The position numbers were made by a program, and so were the translations under genes. DNA of 64,000 bases. Source: Pseudomonadota bacterium (lineage in GTDB: Bacteria > Pseudomonadota > Alphaproteobacteria > Acetobacterales > Acetobacteraceae). The notes under the pieces were generated by a model that saw only the letters and a program-made list of their open reading frames with translations, did not search any database and was not told where the DNA came from. This document shows, one piece after another, positions 17,498-26,388 of this stretch; position 1 is the first letter of the stretch, and every line of letters begins with the position of its first letter. Location: positions 1-64,000 of the forward strand of contig JAKBAD010000002.1 of the NCBI GenBank assembly GCA_021809435.1, read 5' to 3'.

Positions 17498-18184
17498 TCA
17501 GCCCGGCAGCGCGCCCTGGCCGGGAAGGCTCAGCGGCGCGCGCTTGAGCCACAGCGCCGCGCCCGAAGGGCCGGCCGTGGCTTCGACCGGGCTGCCCGCC
17601 GGAAACCGCGCCCAGCCCTGGGGCCCCAAAAGCTCGCCCGCCAGCGCCACCTCGCCAGAGAGCACCAGCAGCTCCAGCCCGTGCTCATTGGCCATGCGCA
17701 GCCGTGCGCCGGGCAGCCAGTTTTCCAGCCGTACATCCTCATACCCGTCATCAAACAGCTGCACCGCGCGGGCCATGCCCGCCCCTGGCGTCAGCCGCTC
17801 GCCCTCGCCCGGCCGGCGCACCACCCGCCGCGCATCGGCGGCCCGGAACTGCCAAAGCTTGACGAAAATGACACAGCCCGGCCCCGAGGCCGGTACGTGC
17901 GCGCTGCCGGGCGGATTGCGGAAATAGCTGCCCGCCGGGTAATCGCCATGCTCATCCTGGAACAATCCGTCGAGCACCAAAATCTCTTCGCCCCCGCCAT
18001 GCTCATGGCGCGGAAACACGCTGCCCGGCGCGTAGCGCACCAAAGAGGTTGCCCGCGCCACCTCACCGCCAATGCGAAACAGCATGCGCCGCTCGACCCC
18101 CGCCACCGGGCTCGCCACCCAGGGCAGCGCGCCGCCCTGCATCACGACGGGGCGTGAAAAATCATCATTGATACGCATGCTCAT
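17498..18184 (-). CDS. ChrR-like cupin domain protein
   Basis: 228 residues from the ATG at 18184, which follows AAGGGAC. The first half is a cupin with the metal-binding set FPRHEHGGGEEILVLDG and a later GSAHVP, matching the ChrR cupin family. A second, more diverged cupin-like half (MANEHGLELLVLSGE) follows. ChrR proteins are zinc anti-sigma factors, but the N-terminal sigma-binding domain is absent, so this is probably a cupin-only relative, possibly an enzyme or a sensor. It diverges from glxB, sharing an intergenic region of about 200 bases. Confidence 0.78.
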   Translation of the reverse strand: MSMRINDDFSRPVVMQGGALPWVASPVAGVERRMLFRIGGEVARATSLVRYAPGSVFPRHEHGGGEEILVLDGLFQDEHGDYPAGSYFRNPPGSAHVPASGPGCVIFVKLWQFRAADARRVVRRPGEGERLTPGAGMARAVQLFDDGYEDVRLENWLPGARLRMANEHGLELLVLSGEVALAGELLGPQGWARFPAGSPVEATAGPSGAALWLKRAPLSLPGQGALPG

Positions 18185-18383
18185 GCCGTCCCTTTTGCCT
18201 CGCCCTGCCCAAAGCCGGGCCTTCACCGGCTTATATGGCCAAGCCATGCGCCAATATCCATAAGCCTTAAATTTTGGCGCCAACTGTCAAGATTATCACC
18301 AAACACCAGCCCTATCGTCAGCTCATCATCCAACCGCCCAAATAACCGCCAGCCTTGCGCCGGCGCGGCAAGGAGACCGACGA

Positions 18384-19322
18384 ATGTGTGGCATAGCCGG
18401 ACGAATATTAGGCAAAACAGGAGATGTCGGCACCGATCTGGTCGAGCTGATGGACGCCCAGGCCCATCGCGGCTCGGACAGCACGGGCTTCGCCATTTAT
18501 GCCCCGCCGCGCGCGCATGGCTATGTCGTTCGCGCCATGGGGTTTGACCGCGCGGGGCTGGGCCGGGACCTTGAGGATTTTTTGCTCATCCTGCGCGAGC
18601 ATGGCGGGGATTTTCTTGAGAACCCGACCTGGGACTCCGCCCCCGACAAGCATTATTCCGTGCGCATGGTGATCAGCGACCCGGCCAATGTCGCCCGCTG
18701 GATTCATGACGCCGACATGCTCTGCGCACGCCTCGAAGTGCAATCGGTCGGCCGCGCGCTGGAAATCATCAAAGATATCGGCGGTGCCGCCGAGGTTGCC
18801 GCCAAGCACCATGTGCGCGGCATGCAGGGCACGCACGGCCTTGGCCATGCCCGCCTGGCCACCGAGAGCGCCGTGCGCCCCAATGCCAGCCACCCGTTCT
18901 GGGCGCGCCCCTTCCCCGACGTCGCCATCGTGCATAACGGCCAGATCACCGATTACACCAACTGGCGCAACCGGCTGGAGCGCCAGGGTTACCGCTTCCT
19001 CACCCAGAATGATTCCGAGCTGATCGCCGTCTGGGTCTCGCATGAGATCAGCCAGGGCATGACCCTGCAACAGGCGCTCGACCACTCGATCAAACAGATC
19101 GATGGCGTGTTCACCTACATGATCGCCGACCTCAACGGCATCGGCTTCGCCAAGGACAGGTTCGCCATCAAGCCATTGGCCACCGTACAGGCGGACGGCG
19201 CCTTCTGCGCCGCCACCGAGGAACAGGCGCTGCGCCGGGTCTATCCGGGCGGCGCCAAGATCATCAATTATGACGGCCCGGCTAAAACCGGCATCTGGGG
19301 CAAGGGAGGGCTGGCCGCATGA
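18384..19322 (+). CDS. glxB: GlxB/MgsA-like class II glutamine amidotransferase
   Basis: 312 residues beginning MCGIAGR, where cysteine 2 is the Ntn nucleophile after methionine removal. Other amidotransferase landmarks are AHRGSDSTGF, GLGHARLATES and VAIVHNGQITDY. It is a stand-alone version of the glutaminase domain of glutamate synthase. It is known as GlxB next to glxA in rhizobia and as MgsA in the N-methylglutamate synthase of methylamine users. With GlxC and GlxD it should form a three-subunit enzyme that puts an amine or ammonia onto 2-oxoglutarate. An AAGGAG site precedes the ATG, and the stop overlaps glxC (ATGA). Confidence 0.9.
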   Translation: MCGIAGRILGKTGDVGTDLVELMDAQAHRGSDSTGFAIYAPPRAHGYVVRAMGFDRAGLGRDLEDFLLILREHGGDFLENPTWDSAPDKHYSVRMVISDPANVARWIHDADMLCARLEVQSVGRALEIIKDIGGAAEVAAKHHVRGMQGTHGLGHARLATESAVRPNASHPFWARPFPDVAIVHNGQITDYTNWRNRLERQGYRFLTQNDSELIAVWVSHEISQGMTLQQALDHSIKQIDGVFTYMIADLNGIGFAKDRFAIKPLATVQADGAFCAATEEQALRRVYPGGAKIINYDGPAKTGIWGKGGLAA

Positions 19323-20011
19323 GCGCCCATGTCATCGATGTCGGCAGCCGGTCCATCCGCGAGGTCAGCGCCGAGCTGCAGCAGGCCGCGCGCACGCGCG
19401 AAGCGGTGCATGTCATCAACACACTCTCGCGCCATAATCTCGGCATCGGCCTGCCGCCCGGCGCCGAGGTCAGCTTCGAAGGTTCGGTCGGCTATTATTG
19501 CGGCGGGCTCAACACCGGCGCGCGCATCACCATCGAAGGCGACGCGGGGTGGGGCGTGGGCGAGGGCATGGATGCCGGCCACATCACGGTCGGCGGCTAT
19601 GCGGGCATGTCGGCGGGCGCGGCCATGCGCGGCGGGCTCATCCACATCAAGGGCGATGCCGGGCCGCGCGCGGGCGTGGCCATGAAGGGCGGCACCATCG
19701 TGGTCGAGGGCAAGCTCGGCGCCCAGGCCGGGTTCATGGCGCATGCCGGCAAGATCATCGCGCTCGGCGGCGCCGCCACCTCCTGCGCCGATGCGCTCTG
19801 GCAGGGGGAAATCTGGGTCGCCGGCGACATTGAGAGCCTGGGCGTTGACGCCAAGGTGGTCGAGCCCACGCCCGCGCAGGTGGCCGAGGTGGAGGCGATT
19901 CTCGCCCCCCTGGGGCTTGCCGGCCAATCACGCAACTGGCGCCGCATCATCGCGGGCCAGCGCCTTTGGTATTTCGAGAGCAGGGATGCAAACGCATGGC
20001 TGATGATCTGA
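19319..20011 (+). CDS. glxC: GlxC/MgsB-like glutamate synthase alpha-subunit domain
   Basis: 230 residues. From about residue 60 it has the glycine-spaced beta-helix of the GltB C-terminal domain: GARITIEGDAGWGVGEGM, GGLIHIKGDAG, GGTIVVEGKLGAQAGF. This domain is structural in glutamate synthase, positioning the glutaminase and FMN modules. It corresponds to the middle subunit of N-methylglutamate synthase (MgsB) or GlxC. It is translationally coupled to both neighbours: the start overlaps glxB, and glxD begins 16 bases before its stop. Confidence 0.9.
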   Translation: MSAHVIDVGSRSIREVSAELQQAARTREAVHVINTLSRHNLGIGLPPGAEVSFEGSVGYYCGGLNTGARITIEGDAGWGVGEGMDAGHITVGGYAGMSAGAAMRGGLIHIKGDAGPRAGVAMKGGTIVVEGKLGAQAGFMAHAGKIIALGGAATSCADALWQGEIWVAGDIESLGVDAKVVEPTPAQVAEVEAILAPLGLAGQSRNWRRIIAGQRLWYFESRDANAWLMI

Positions 20012-21417
20012 ACATGGGCTACCAGTACCCGTTCCCCGAACCTTCCGAGGACATGGTGAAGTTTGGCGACGGTGCCATTCCCGGCCGACCGGCGGGCGTG
20101 CCCTCTTCCTACGATGCCGGCGGCTCACTGCGCTGGACGCCCGAAGCCATCTCCGAGGTTCACGCCCTGTCGCAGCTCGGCCGCTACCAGGTGCGGGGCT
20201 TTAACACCTTCAACAAGCGCTTCCCCACCTTCGACGACCTCACCTTCGTTCCCGCCACCATGACCCGCCTGCCCCTCGAAGGCTACCGCGAGTCCTGCGA
20301 CACCACCACCGTGCTGGGCGGCGGGCGCGGCATTGTCGAGAAGCCGATCGAGCTGAAAATCCCCATCTACATCGCCTCCATGTCATTTGGCGCCCTCTCG
20401 GCCAACGCCAAGGAGGCGCTGGGCCACGGCGCCTCGAAAGTCGGCACCATGACCTGCACCGGCGAGGGCGGCATGCTCGAGGAGGAGCGCGCGGCGTCTT
20501 CCAGGCTGGTGTATCAGATGTCACCCGCCCGCTATGGGCTCGATCTCGACCATCTGCGCCGCGCCGACGGGCTTGAAATTGTCGTTGGCCAGGGCGCCAA
20601 GCCGGGCACGGGCGGGCTGTTGCTGGGCATGAAGGTCTCGCCCCGCGTCTCGCAAATGCGCACCCTGCCCGAGGGCGTCGATCAGCGCTCCACCGTCCGC
20701 CACCCCGACTGGCTGGGCGCCGACGATCTGGCCATCAAGGTCGAGGAGCTGCGCATCGCCACCAATTACCAGGTGCCCATTTTCCTCAAAATGGGGGCCA
20801 CCCGCCCGCGCTACGACGTGGCGATCGCCGCCAAGGCGGGCGTCGACGTGGTGGTGGTCGATGGCGCCGAGGGCGGCACCGGCGCCTCGCCCGAGCTGCT
20901 GCTCAACCACACCGGCATCCCCACCATCAGCGCCATCCGCGCGGCGCGCGAGGCGCTGGATGAATGCGGCATGTCGGGCAAGGTTTCGCTGGTGGCGGCG
21001 GGCGGCATACGTTCGGGGGTCGATGTCGCCAAATGCCTGGCGCTTGGCGCCGATGCCGTGATGATCGGCAATGCCGCCATGATCGCGCTCGGCTGCAACT
21101 CACCGCGCTACCCCGATGATTATGCGAAGCTCGGCACCTCCCCCGGTGCCTGCCACCATTGCCACACGGGGCTGTGCCCGGTCGGCGTGGCCACGCAAAC
21201 GCCGGAGCTGACCGCGCGCATGGATGTGGCGGCGGGCGCCGAGCGTGTCGCCCGTTTTCTCACCGCCATGACCATGGAGGTGACCGCGCTCGCCAAGGCG
21301 TGCGGCAAATCCAATGTCCATAATCTCGATATGGAGGATCTGCGCGCCCTCTCCTTCGAAGCCTCCGCCTTCACGGGCGTAAAAATGGCCGGCATCGACC
21401 GCGCCTATGGGTGGTAA
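19996..21417 (+). CDS. glxD: GlxD/MgsC-like FMN glutamate synthase domain
   Basis: 473 residues from the ATG at 19996, chosen for the AGGGA site about ten bases upstream. It is the FMN/Fe-S synthase module: the barrel strand YIASMSFGALSANAKEALG, VDGAEGGTGASP and VAAGGIRSGVDVAKCLALGADAVMIG bind FMN and 2-oxoglutarate/imino intermediates. Cysteines 386, 389 and 394 (CHHCHTGLC) are placed to hold the iron-sulfur cluster. With GlxB and GlxC it should reduce an imine of 2-oxoglutarate to glutamate or an N-substituted glutamate. A structured repeat region separates it from the glutamine-synthetase-like gene. Confidence 0.9.
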   Translation: MADDLNMGYQYPFPEPSEDMVKFGDGAIPGRPAGVPSSYDAGGSLRWTPEAISEVHALSQLGRYQVRGFNTFNKRFPTFDDLTFVPATMTRLPLEGYRESCDTTTVLGGGRGIVEKPIELKIPIYIASMSFGALSANAKEALGHGASKVGTMTCTGEGGMLEEERAASSRLVYQMSPARYGLDLDHLRRADGLEIVVGQGAKPGTGGLLLGMKVSPRVSQMRTLPEGVDQRSTVRHPDWLGADDLAIKVEELRIATNYQVPIFLKMGATRPRYDVAIAAKAGVDVVVVDGAEGGTGASPELLLNHTGIPTISAIRAAREALDECGMSGKVSLVAAGGIRSGVDVAKCLALGADAVMIGNAAMIALGCNSPRYPDDYAKLGTSPGACHHCHTGLCPVGVATQTPELTARMDVAAGAERVARFLTAMTMEVTALAKACGKSNVHNLDMEDLRALSFEASAFTGVKMAGIDRAYGW

Positions 21418-21420
21418 AAA

Positions 21421-21497
21421 TTTTTGGGGGTGTGGACCCTTTTTATAAAAAGGGTCCACGAAACCGCCGCCTTTAAAAAAAAGGCAGCCCCCAAAAA
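21421..21497. repeat. Nested inverted repeats predicted to form a three-way junction
   Basis: Between glxD and the glutamine-synthetase homologue, TTTTTGGGGG (21421-21430) is the inverse complement of CCCCCAAAAA (21488-21497). Inside it lies a perfect 28-bp palindrome at 21432-21459 (13-base arms around AT, core GGACCC/GGGTCC). A shorter GCCTT/AAGGC hairpin follows at about 21469-21484. As RNA the three stems would fold into a cloverleaf-like junction. Possible roles are partial termination, mRNA processing within the operon, or a dispersed REP-like element. Confidence 0.8.
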
Positions 21498-21524
21498 ACT
21501 TTAAAATCTTTCGGGTGGCTCATC

Positions 21525-22829
21525 ATGATTGAAAAACCGATCTTCCCCCTGCCCGCGGGCACGCACACCATCGCCATGGGCATTGGCGACCTCAACGGCA
21601 TCATGCGCGGCAAACGCTTCCCGGCCAGCCATTGGCCCACGGTGTGCAAATCCGGCAACGCCGTCTCCATCGCCATGCTCGCCCTCGACATGACCTGCGA
21701 CGTCTGGGACACACCCTACGTCAATTTCACCAACGGCTTCCCCGACATGCATCTCTTTCCCCTGCACGCCCCCGTGGCCGTGCCGTGGGAGCCAGGCGTT
21801 GCCTTCTGCCTTGGTTACGCCGTCGGCATGGACCACAAGCCCGTTCCCATCGACCCGCGCGGCGCCCTGCTCCGCCAGCTCGAGCGCGCCAGCGCGCTGG
21901 GGTTTGAAATCAAGGTCGGCGCCGAGCTGGAATTCTACCTCGTCGATCCGGTGACAAAACTTCCCGTCGAGAAGGGCATCCAGGTCTATTCGCTCGCCCG
22001 GGCCGCGCAAAACGAATATGTGCTCGGCCCCATCAGGCAACTCATCAACCAGATGGACATCCCCATCGAGCAGTCCAACCCCGAATACGCCGCCGGCCAG
22101 GCCGAGGTGAACATACGCTACGCCGACGCGCTGAGCTCGGCCGACAATGTCATCAAATTCCGCAACCTGGTTAAAGAGCTTGCCCAAACCAAGGGCCTGC
22201 TCGCCACCTTCATGGCCAAGCCCTTCATCGACCAGTCCGGCAACGGCTTCCACGCCCATTATTCACTGTGGAAAGACGGCCAGAACGCCTTCGCCGACCA
22301 TGGGCGGCTGAGCCGCCTGGGCCTCGCCTTTCTGGCCGGGCTGCAACGGCGCATGGCCGAAATCACCCTGGCCGGCTCGACCACCCCCAACGCCATGCGC
22401 CGGCGCCTGCCCTATACATTCTGCCCCACCAACGCCAACTGGGGGTTCGATAACCGCACCGTTGGCCTGCGCGTGCTCGAAGGTTCCGAGTCCGCCGTTA
22501 GAATCGAAAAACGCGACGCCGCCGCCGACTGCAACCCCTACTATCTCATGGCCGCTGACATCGCCGCCGGGCTCGATGGCATCGAGCAGGCGCTCGAGCC
22601 TACCCCGCCCTGCATCGGCGATGGCTACGCGCCCGGCGCCGAGGGGGCCGGGCCGCTGCCCACCAGCCTTGCCCAGGCCGCCAGCCTCGCCGAAGACTCC
22701 GCCTTTCTGCGCGATGTGCTGGGCGATGAGCGCCTGGCCATCCTCATCCAGCAGGCCCGGCGCGAAATCGGCTTCATTGCCACACAGGTCACACCGGTCG
22801 AGATCGACCGCTATCTGGGGAATTTCTGA
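21525..22829 (+). CDS. Glutamine synthetase-family ligase (GmaS/PuuA-like)
   Basis: 434 residues with the type I glutamine synthetase fold. The N-terminal beta-grasp carries GDLNGIMRGK (21-30). The metal and glutamate site is seen in GAELEFYLV (E134, E136), GQAEVNIRY (E194) and GNGFHAHYS. Nucleotide and substrate positions are NWGFDNRTVGLRV and RIEKRDAAADCNPYYLMAADIAAGLDGIE. The RGK motif and overall pattern favour gamma-glutamyl-amine ligases such as gamma-glutamylmethylamide synthetase or gamma-glutamylputrescine synthetase over housekeeping GlnA. Placement beside glxBCD and a polyamine-type importer supports ligation of glutamate to an imported amine. The specific amine is unknown. Confidence 0.85.
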   Translation: MIEKPIFPLPAGTHTIAMGIGDLNGIMRGKRFPASHWPTVCKSGNAVSIAMLALDMTCDVWDTPYVNFTNGFPDMHLFPLHAPVAVPWEPGVAFCLGYAVGMDHKPVPIDPRGALLRQLERASALGFEIKVGAELEFYLVDPVTKLPVEKGIQVYSLARAAQNEYVLGPIRQLINQMDIPIEQSNPEYAAGQAEVNIRYADALSSADNVIKFRNLVKELAQTKGLLATFMAKPFIDQSGNGFHAHYSLWKDGQNAFADHGRLSRLGLAFLAGLQRRMAEITLAGSTTPNAMRRRLPYTFCPTNANWGFDNRTVGLRVLEGSESAVRIEKRDAAADCNPYYLMAADIAAGLDGIEQALEPTPPCIGDGYAPGAEGAGPLPTSLAQAASLAEDSAFLRDVLGDERLAILIQQARREIGFIATQVTPVEIDRYLGNF

Positions 22830-22831
22830 TC

Positions 22832-23245
22832 ATGTCCGTGCAAAAATATTTTTCCGGCGGGCGGTTTGAAGCCATCGGCTCCTATGCGCGCGGCAAGCGC
22901 GTCGGGCCTTATGTGTTCATCGCCGGCACCACCGCCATTAATGAGCAAAACGAGGTTCACGCGCCCGGAGATGCCTATGAGCAAACCATCTTCATCATGG
23001 CGCGCATTGAAAAAGCCCTGCACGCGCTTGGCGCCGATCTGACGCATGTCGTGCGCACCACCGCCTTTCTCTCCAACATGCAAGAGGGCGTGATGGGCTT
23101 TGTCAAAGCCCATGGCGAGGTGTTCAAGGGCATCGACCCGGTCTCCACCGGTGTCGAGGCCGGGCTCACCCGCCCGGGCATGATGGTTGAACTCCAGGTC
23201 GATGCCATCATCCACGACGAAACCGGCAATATCCTCGCGCCATGA
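22832..23245 (+). CDS. RidA/YjgF family enamine-imine deaminase
   Basis: 137 residues, the family length. Typical features are YVFIAGTTAINE, DLTHVVRTTAFL and RPGMMVELQVDAI, whose arginine anchors the carboxylate of imino acids. RidA proteins hydrolyse reactive imines or enamines released by flavin or PLP enzymes, forming ketone plus ammonia. It starts two bases after the synthetase stop and its own stop overlaps the oxidase ATG (ATGA), so it is probably made together with the FAD oxidase whose imine product it would clear. Confidence 0.88.
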   Translation: MSVQKYFSGGRFEAIGSYARGKRVGPYVFIAGTTAINEQNEVHAPGDAYEQTIFIMARIEKALHALGADLTHVVRTTAFLSNMQEGVMGFVKAHGEVFKGIDPVSTGVEAGLTRPGMMVELQVDAIIHDETGNILAP

Positions 23246-24525
23246 GCCTCTACCGCCCCCTTGAGGGTGACAGCACCCTGCCCCCGCAAGCCGATGTGGT
23301 GGTGATCGGCGGCGGCATCATCGGCGCCAGTACGGCGCTTGAACTCGCCGAGCGCGGCCACCGCGTGGCGCTGTGCGAAAAAGGTGACATCGGCGCCGAG
23401 CAATCCTGCCGTAACTGGGGCTGGGTGCGCCGCCAGGGCCGCGACCCGGCCGAACTTCCCCTTGCCATTGCCGCGCGCGCGCTGTGGGCGGGCCTTGCCG
23501 CGCGCGTTGGGTTTGATGCGGGCTACACCGAAAGCGGCATACTCTACGCCGCCGCCAATGCCCGCGAAATGGCCAACCACGAAGCCTGGTTCGCCAAAGC
23601 GCGCGGCTTCGGGCTGGACTCCAAGCTGCTCTCCGCCGCCGAGCTGGCCGCCCTGTTCCCCGGCACCGGGCGCCGCTTCACCGGCGGCCTGTTCACCGCA
23701 CAAGATGGCCGAGCCGAGCCGCGGGACGCCACCTACGCCATCGCCCAGGGGGCGCGGAAACAAGGCGCGGCCCTGCTCACCTCCTGCGCGGTGCGCGGCA
23801 TCGACACCACGGCCGGGCGGCTGAGCGGCGTGGTCACCGAGCGCGGGCTCATCAAATGCGGCGCGGCGCTGATCGCGGCCGGCGCCTGGAGCCGGCTGTT
23901 CACAGGCAATCTCGGCATCAATTTTAAGCAACTGCCCGTGCGCGGCACGGTCGCGCGCATTGAGCACAGCGGCCCCGCTCCCGAATTCGCCGTCGGCGGC
24001 ACTGATTTCGCCGTTCGCAAACGCCGGGACGGCGGCTACTCCATTGCCGTGCGCAACGCCAACATCGTTGAGCTGGGGCTCGATAACCTGCTCCTCGCCC
24101 CCGATTTTCTGCCCGCGCTGCGTACCGGCTGGCGCGAGCTGCGCTTGCGCCCCGGCCTGCCCTTCCTGCGCAGCCTGGTGCAGCAACGCCGATGGCGCGC
24201 CGGCGACATCACCCCCTTCGAGCGCACCCGCATCAATTCCACCGCGCCCTACCGCCACCTGCCCGAAACCGCCTTGAAAAACCTCATCGCCGCCGTGCCG
24301 GCCTTTGCCGGCGCCCGCCTTACCTCGGCGTGGTCGGGCATCATCGACACCACCCCCAACGCCCTGCCGGTCATCTCGCCCCTGCCCCTGCCCGGCCTGT
24401 TTCTGGCCAGCGGCTTTTCGGGGCATGGGTTTGGCATCGGCCTGGCCGCCGGGCGCCTGGCCGCCGACCTGGTCACCAATGCCACGCCCTTCCTCGACCC
24501 CACGCCCTTCCGCTTCACCAGCTGA
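23242..24525 (+). CDS. FAD-dependent amine/amino acid oxidoreductase (DAO family)
   Basis: 427 residues. The N-terminal dinucleotide fold reads VVVIGGGIIGASTALELAE (GGGIIG at 23-28), and the C-terminal FAD contact is LASGFSGHGFGIGLAAGRLA, both typical of the D-amino-acid/sarcosine/gamma-glutamylputrescine oxidase family. The SCRNWGWVRRQGRDPAELP segment (55-73) belongs to a DAO subgroup found near glx-type genes. It would oxidise a C-N bond of an N-substituted amino acid or amine. In N-methylglutamate pathways this step uses the multisubunit MgdABCD, which is missing here, so this single-chain enzyme is the probable substitute. Confidence 0.85.
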   Translation: MSLYRPLEGDSTLPPQADVVVIGGGIIGASTALELAERGHRVALCEKGDIGAEQSCRNWGWVRRQGRDPAELPLAIAARALWAGLAARVGFDAGYTESGILYAAANAREMANHEAWFAKARGFGLDSKLLSAAELAALFPGTGRRFTGGLFTAQDGRAEPRDATYAIAQGARKQGAALLTSCAVRGIDTTAGRLSGVVTERGLIKCGAALIAAGAWSRLFTGNLGINFKQLPVRGTVARIEHSGPAPEFAVGGTDFAVRKRRDGGYSIAVRNANIVELGLDNLLLAPDFLPALRTGWRELRLRPGLPFLRSLVQQRRWRAGDITPFERTRINSTAPYRHLPETALKNLIAAVPAFAGARLTSAWSGIIDTTPNALPVISPLPLPGLFLASGFSGHGFGIGLAAGRLAADLVTNATPFLDPTPFRFTS

Positions 24526-24556
24526 ACCGGGCACGAAATTTGCACAATCTGCCGTG

Positions 24557-25600
24557 ATGCCTGACACCGACCATCTTCCGGCCGCGGCCGTGATCATGAC
24601 CGACATCGCGCGCGAGACCCTGCTCGCCATCACGCGCGAGCGTCCGCGCCTGGCCTATATCGGCCCGCTCACCGGCGGCGCGGCGGCGCTGCACCCGCGG
24701 GCGGGCGAGGCTTTTCCCCTTTCCACCTTCACCGCGCTGCTTGAAACCGCCGCCGCCGAGCTGGGCGATGAGACCTTCGGCCTCAGCCTGGGCGCGCGCT
24801 TTGGCCTGGGCGCGCTTGGCCGGCTTGGCCGGCTGATGCAGTGCGCCCCCAGCGTGGGCGAGGCGCTCACCGCCTTCGTGCGCTATTTCAGCCTGGTGCA
24901 AACCAACAGCCTGTGCCGGCTGGCGGTTGATAACGGCACTGCCCGCCTGTCCTACGCCATCACCGATTCCAGCGTCCGCTGCCGCACCCAGGACGCCAAT
25001 TTCACCGCCGCCATGCTCGACAAGGTGCTCCACGCCCTGCTCGGCGCCAGCTGGCGCAAACAAGCCATCGAGTTCGCCCACCACCCCGCCGCGCCACCCG
25101 GCGCCTATCAATCACAGTTTGGCTGCCCCGTGCGCTTCGGCGCCGCCCAAACCGCGCTGGTCTTTCCCGCCGCCTGCCTCGCCCAGGCGCCGAGGGGGGG
25201 AAACGAGCCTCATTACCAAACGCTCCATGACGCGCTCGAGGCCGAGCACAGCGCCGCCCGGCACCGGCTCGATCTGCAAAACGCCCTCGAAGCCTGGATT
25301 GCCGCCGGCCTGACCGCCGGCGCCAGCACCGAGGCCGAACACGCCGCCAGCGATTTCGGGATGAGCCTGCGCAGCCTGCAACGGCGCCTGGGCGCGGCGC
25401 AGGTCAATTTCGCCGCGTTGCGTAACGAGGTGCGCGGGCGCCTCGCGCGGGCGCTGCTCCAAGACACTGACCTGCCCGTCACCGCCATCGGCGAGCGGCT
25501 GGGATATTCCGAAACCAGCGCCTTCTCGCGGGCCTTTACCCGCCGCCACGGCGTTTCACCCGCCGCTTACCGCCAGCGCCCGCCCGCCACCCGGCCTTAA
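24557..25600 (+). CDS. AraC-family transcriptional regulator
   Basis: 347 residues from the ATG at 24557. Residues about 20-205 form the arabinose-binding-like sensor domain seen in OruR/ArgR-type AraC proteins (LGDETFGLSLGARF, LGRLMQCAPSVGEAL). Residues about 250-340 carry the double helix-turn-helix: SLRSLQRRLGAAQVNF and ALLQDTDLPVTAIGERLGYSETSAFSRAFTRRHGVSPAAYR. It lies 31 bases after the oxidase gene and ends two bases from the convergent importer operon. It is the likely inducer-responsive activator of the glx cluster and perhaps the importer. Confidence 0.88.
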   Translation: MPDTDHLPAAAVIMTDIARETLLAITRERPRLAYIGPLTGGAAALHPRAGEAFPLSTFTALLETAAAELGDETFGLSLGARFGLGALGRLGRLMQCAPSVGEALTAFVRYFSLVQTNSLCRLAVDNGTARLSYAITDSSVRCRTQDANFTAAMLDKVLHALLGASWRKQAIEFAHHPAAPPGAYQSQFGCPVRFGAAQTALVFPAACLAQAPRGGNEPHYQTLHDALEAEHSAARHRLDLQNALEAWIAAGLTAGASTEAEHAASDFGMSLRSLQRRLGAAQVNFAALRNEVRGRLARALLQDTDLPVTAIGERLGYSETSAFSRAFTRRHGVSPAAYRQRPPATRP

Positions 25601-25602
25601 CC

Positions 25603-26388
25603 TCACCGCGCCGCGCGCCCCGCGTCGCCAATCAGCTTCTGCGACAGCATCACCGGCACCACGGTGAACAATATCACCGCGAACACCACCACATTCACCT
25701 CGGGCAATTGCTGGCCCAGCCGGATGGCGCCAAAAATCCACAGGGGCAATGTGTTCTGCGCGCCGGCCGTGAACGTGGTGACGATCACCTCATCGAACGA
25801 CAGCGCAAAGGCCAGCAGCGCGCCCGCCCCAATGCTTGAAGCCATCATCGGCAACTGTACCCGCCGGAAGGTGTGAAAGGCATCCGCCCCCAAATCGGCG
25901 GAGGCTTCCACCAGCGAGCGCGGCAACCGCCGCAGCCGCGCAATGACGTTGTTATAAACAATCACCACGCAAAACGTCGCGTGCCCGGCGACAATCGTCC
26001 AGTAAGAGAGATTGACGTTGAGATAGGCAAAATATGCGGCCAGCGCCATGCCGGTTAAAATTCCCGGCAGCGCGATCGGCAACAGCACCACAAAGCTCAC
26101 CACCTCCTTGGTGGCAGACTGCATGCGCGCCACCGCCATGGCCGCCAGCGTGCCCAGCACCATGGCCATCGCTGTCGCCATCACCGCCACTTCCAGCGAC
26201 AGCAGCAGCGCGGCGCGCACCTGGTCGTCGTTCCAGGTGTCTCGAAACCAGTGCAGCGCGAACCCGGCAATCGGCCAGGCGGGAATGGGCGCGGCGGAAA
26301 ACGCGTAGAGAATGACGATCACCACCGGCGCGAACAAAAACACCAGCACCGCGCCAACCGCCAGCCAAATGAGGGATTCAGAGCGCAT
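25603..26388 (-). CDS. ABC importer permease, PotC/YdcV-like
   Basis: 261 residues from the ATG at 26388, overlapping the preceding permease by 11 bases. Six hydrophobic helices are visible. The BPD permease EAA loop appears as SLVEASADLGADAFHTFRRVQLPM. The family match is to the second permease of spermidine/putrescine-type importers (PotC, YdcV). It pairs with the 26378-27256 permease to make the inner-membrane channel, and is the last gene of the four-gene importer operon. Confidence 0.87.
   Translation of the reverse strand: MRSESLIWLAVGAVLVFLFAPVVIVILYAFSAAPIPAWPIAGFALHWFRDTWNDDQVRAALLLSLEVAVMATAMAMVLGTLAAMAVARMQSATKEVVSFVVLLPIALPGILTGMALAAYFAYLNVNLSYWTIVAGHATFCVVIVYNNVIARLRRLPRSLVEASADLGADAFHTFRRVQLPMMASSIGAGALLAFALSFDEVIVTTFTAGAQNTLPLWIFGAIRLGQQLPEVNVVVFAVILFTVVPVMLSQKLIGDAGRAAR

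Noticed and set aside
18274-18283. TTGGCGCCAA dyad between the cupin gene and glxB, considered as an operator.
   Set aside because: Ten bases only and GC-centred; no support beyond symmetry.
22975-24633. Minus-strand frame of about 552 codons opposite RidA and the FAD oxidase.
   Set aside because: No motifs; it overlaps well-supported coupled genes.
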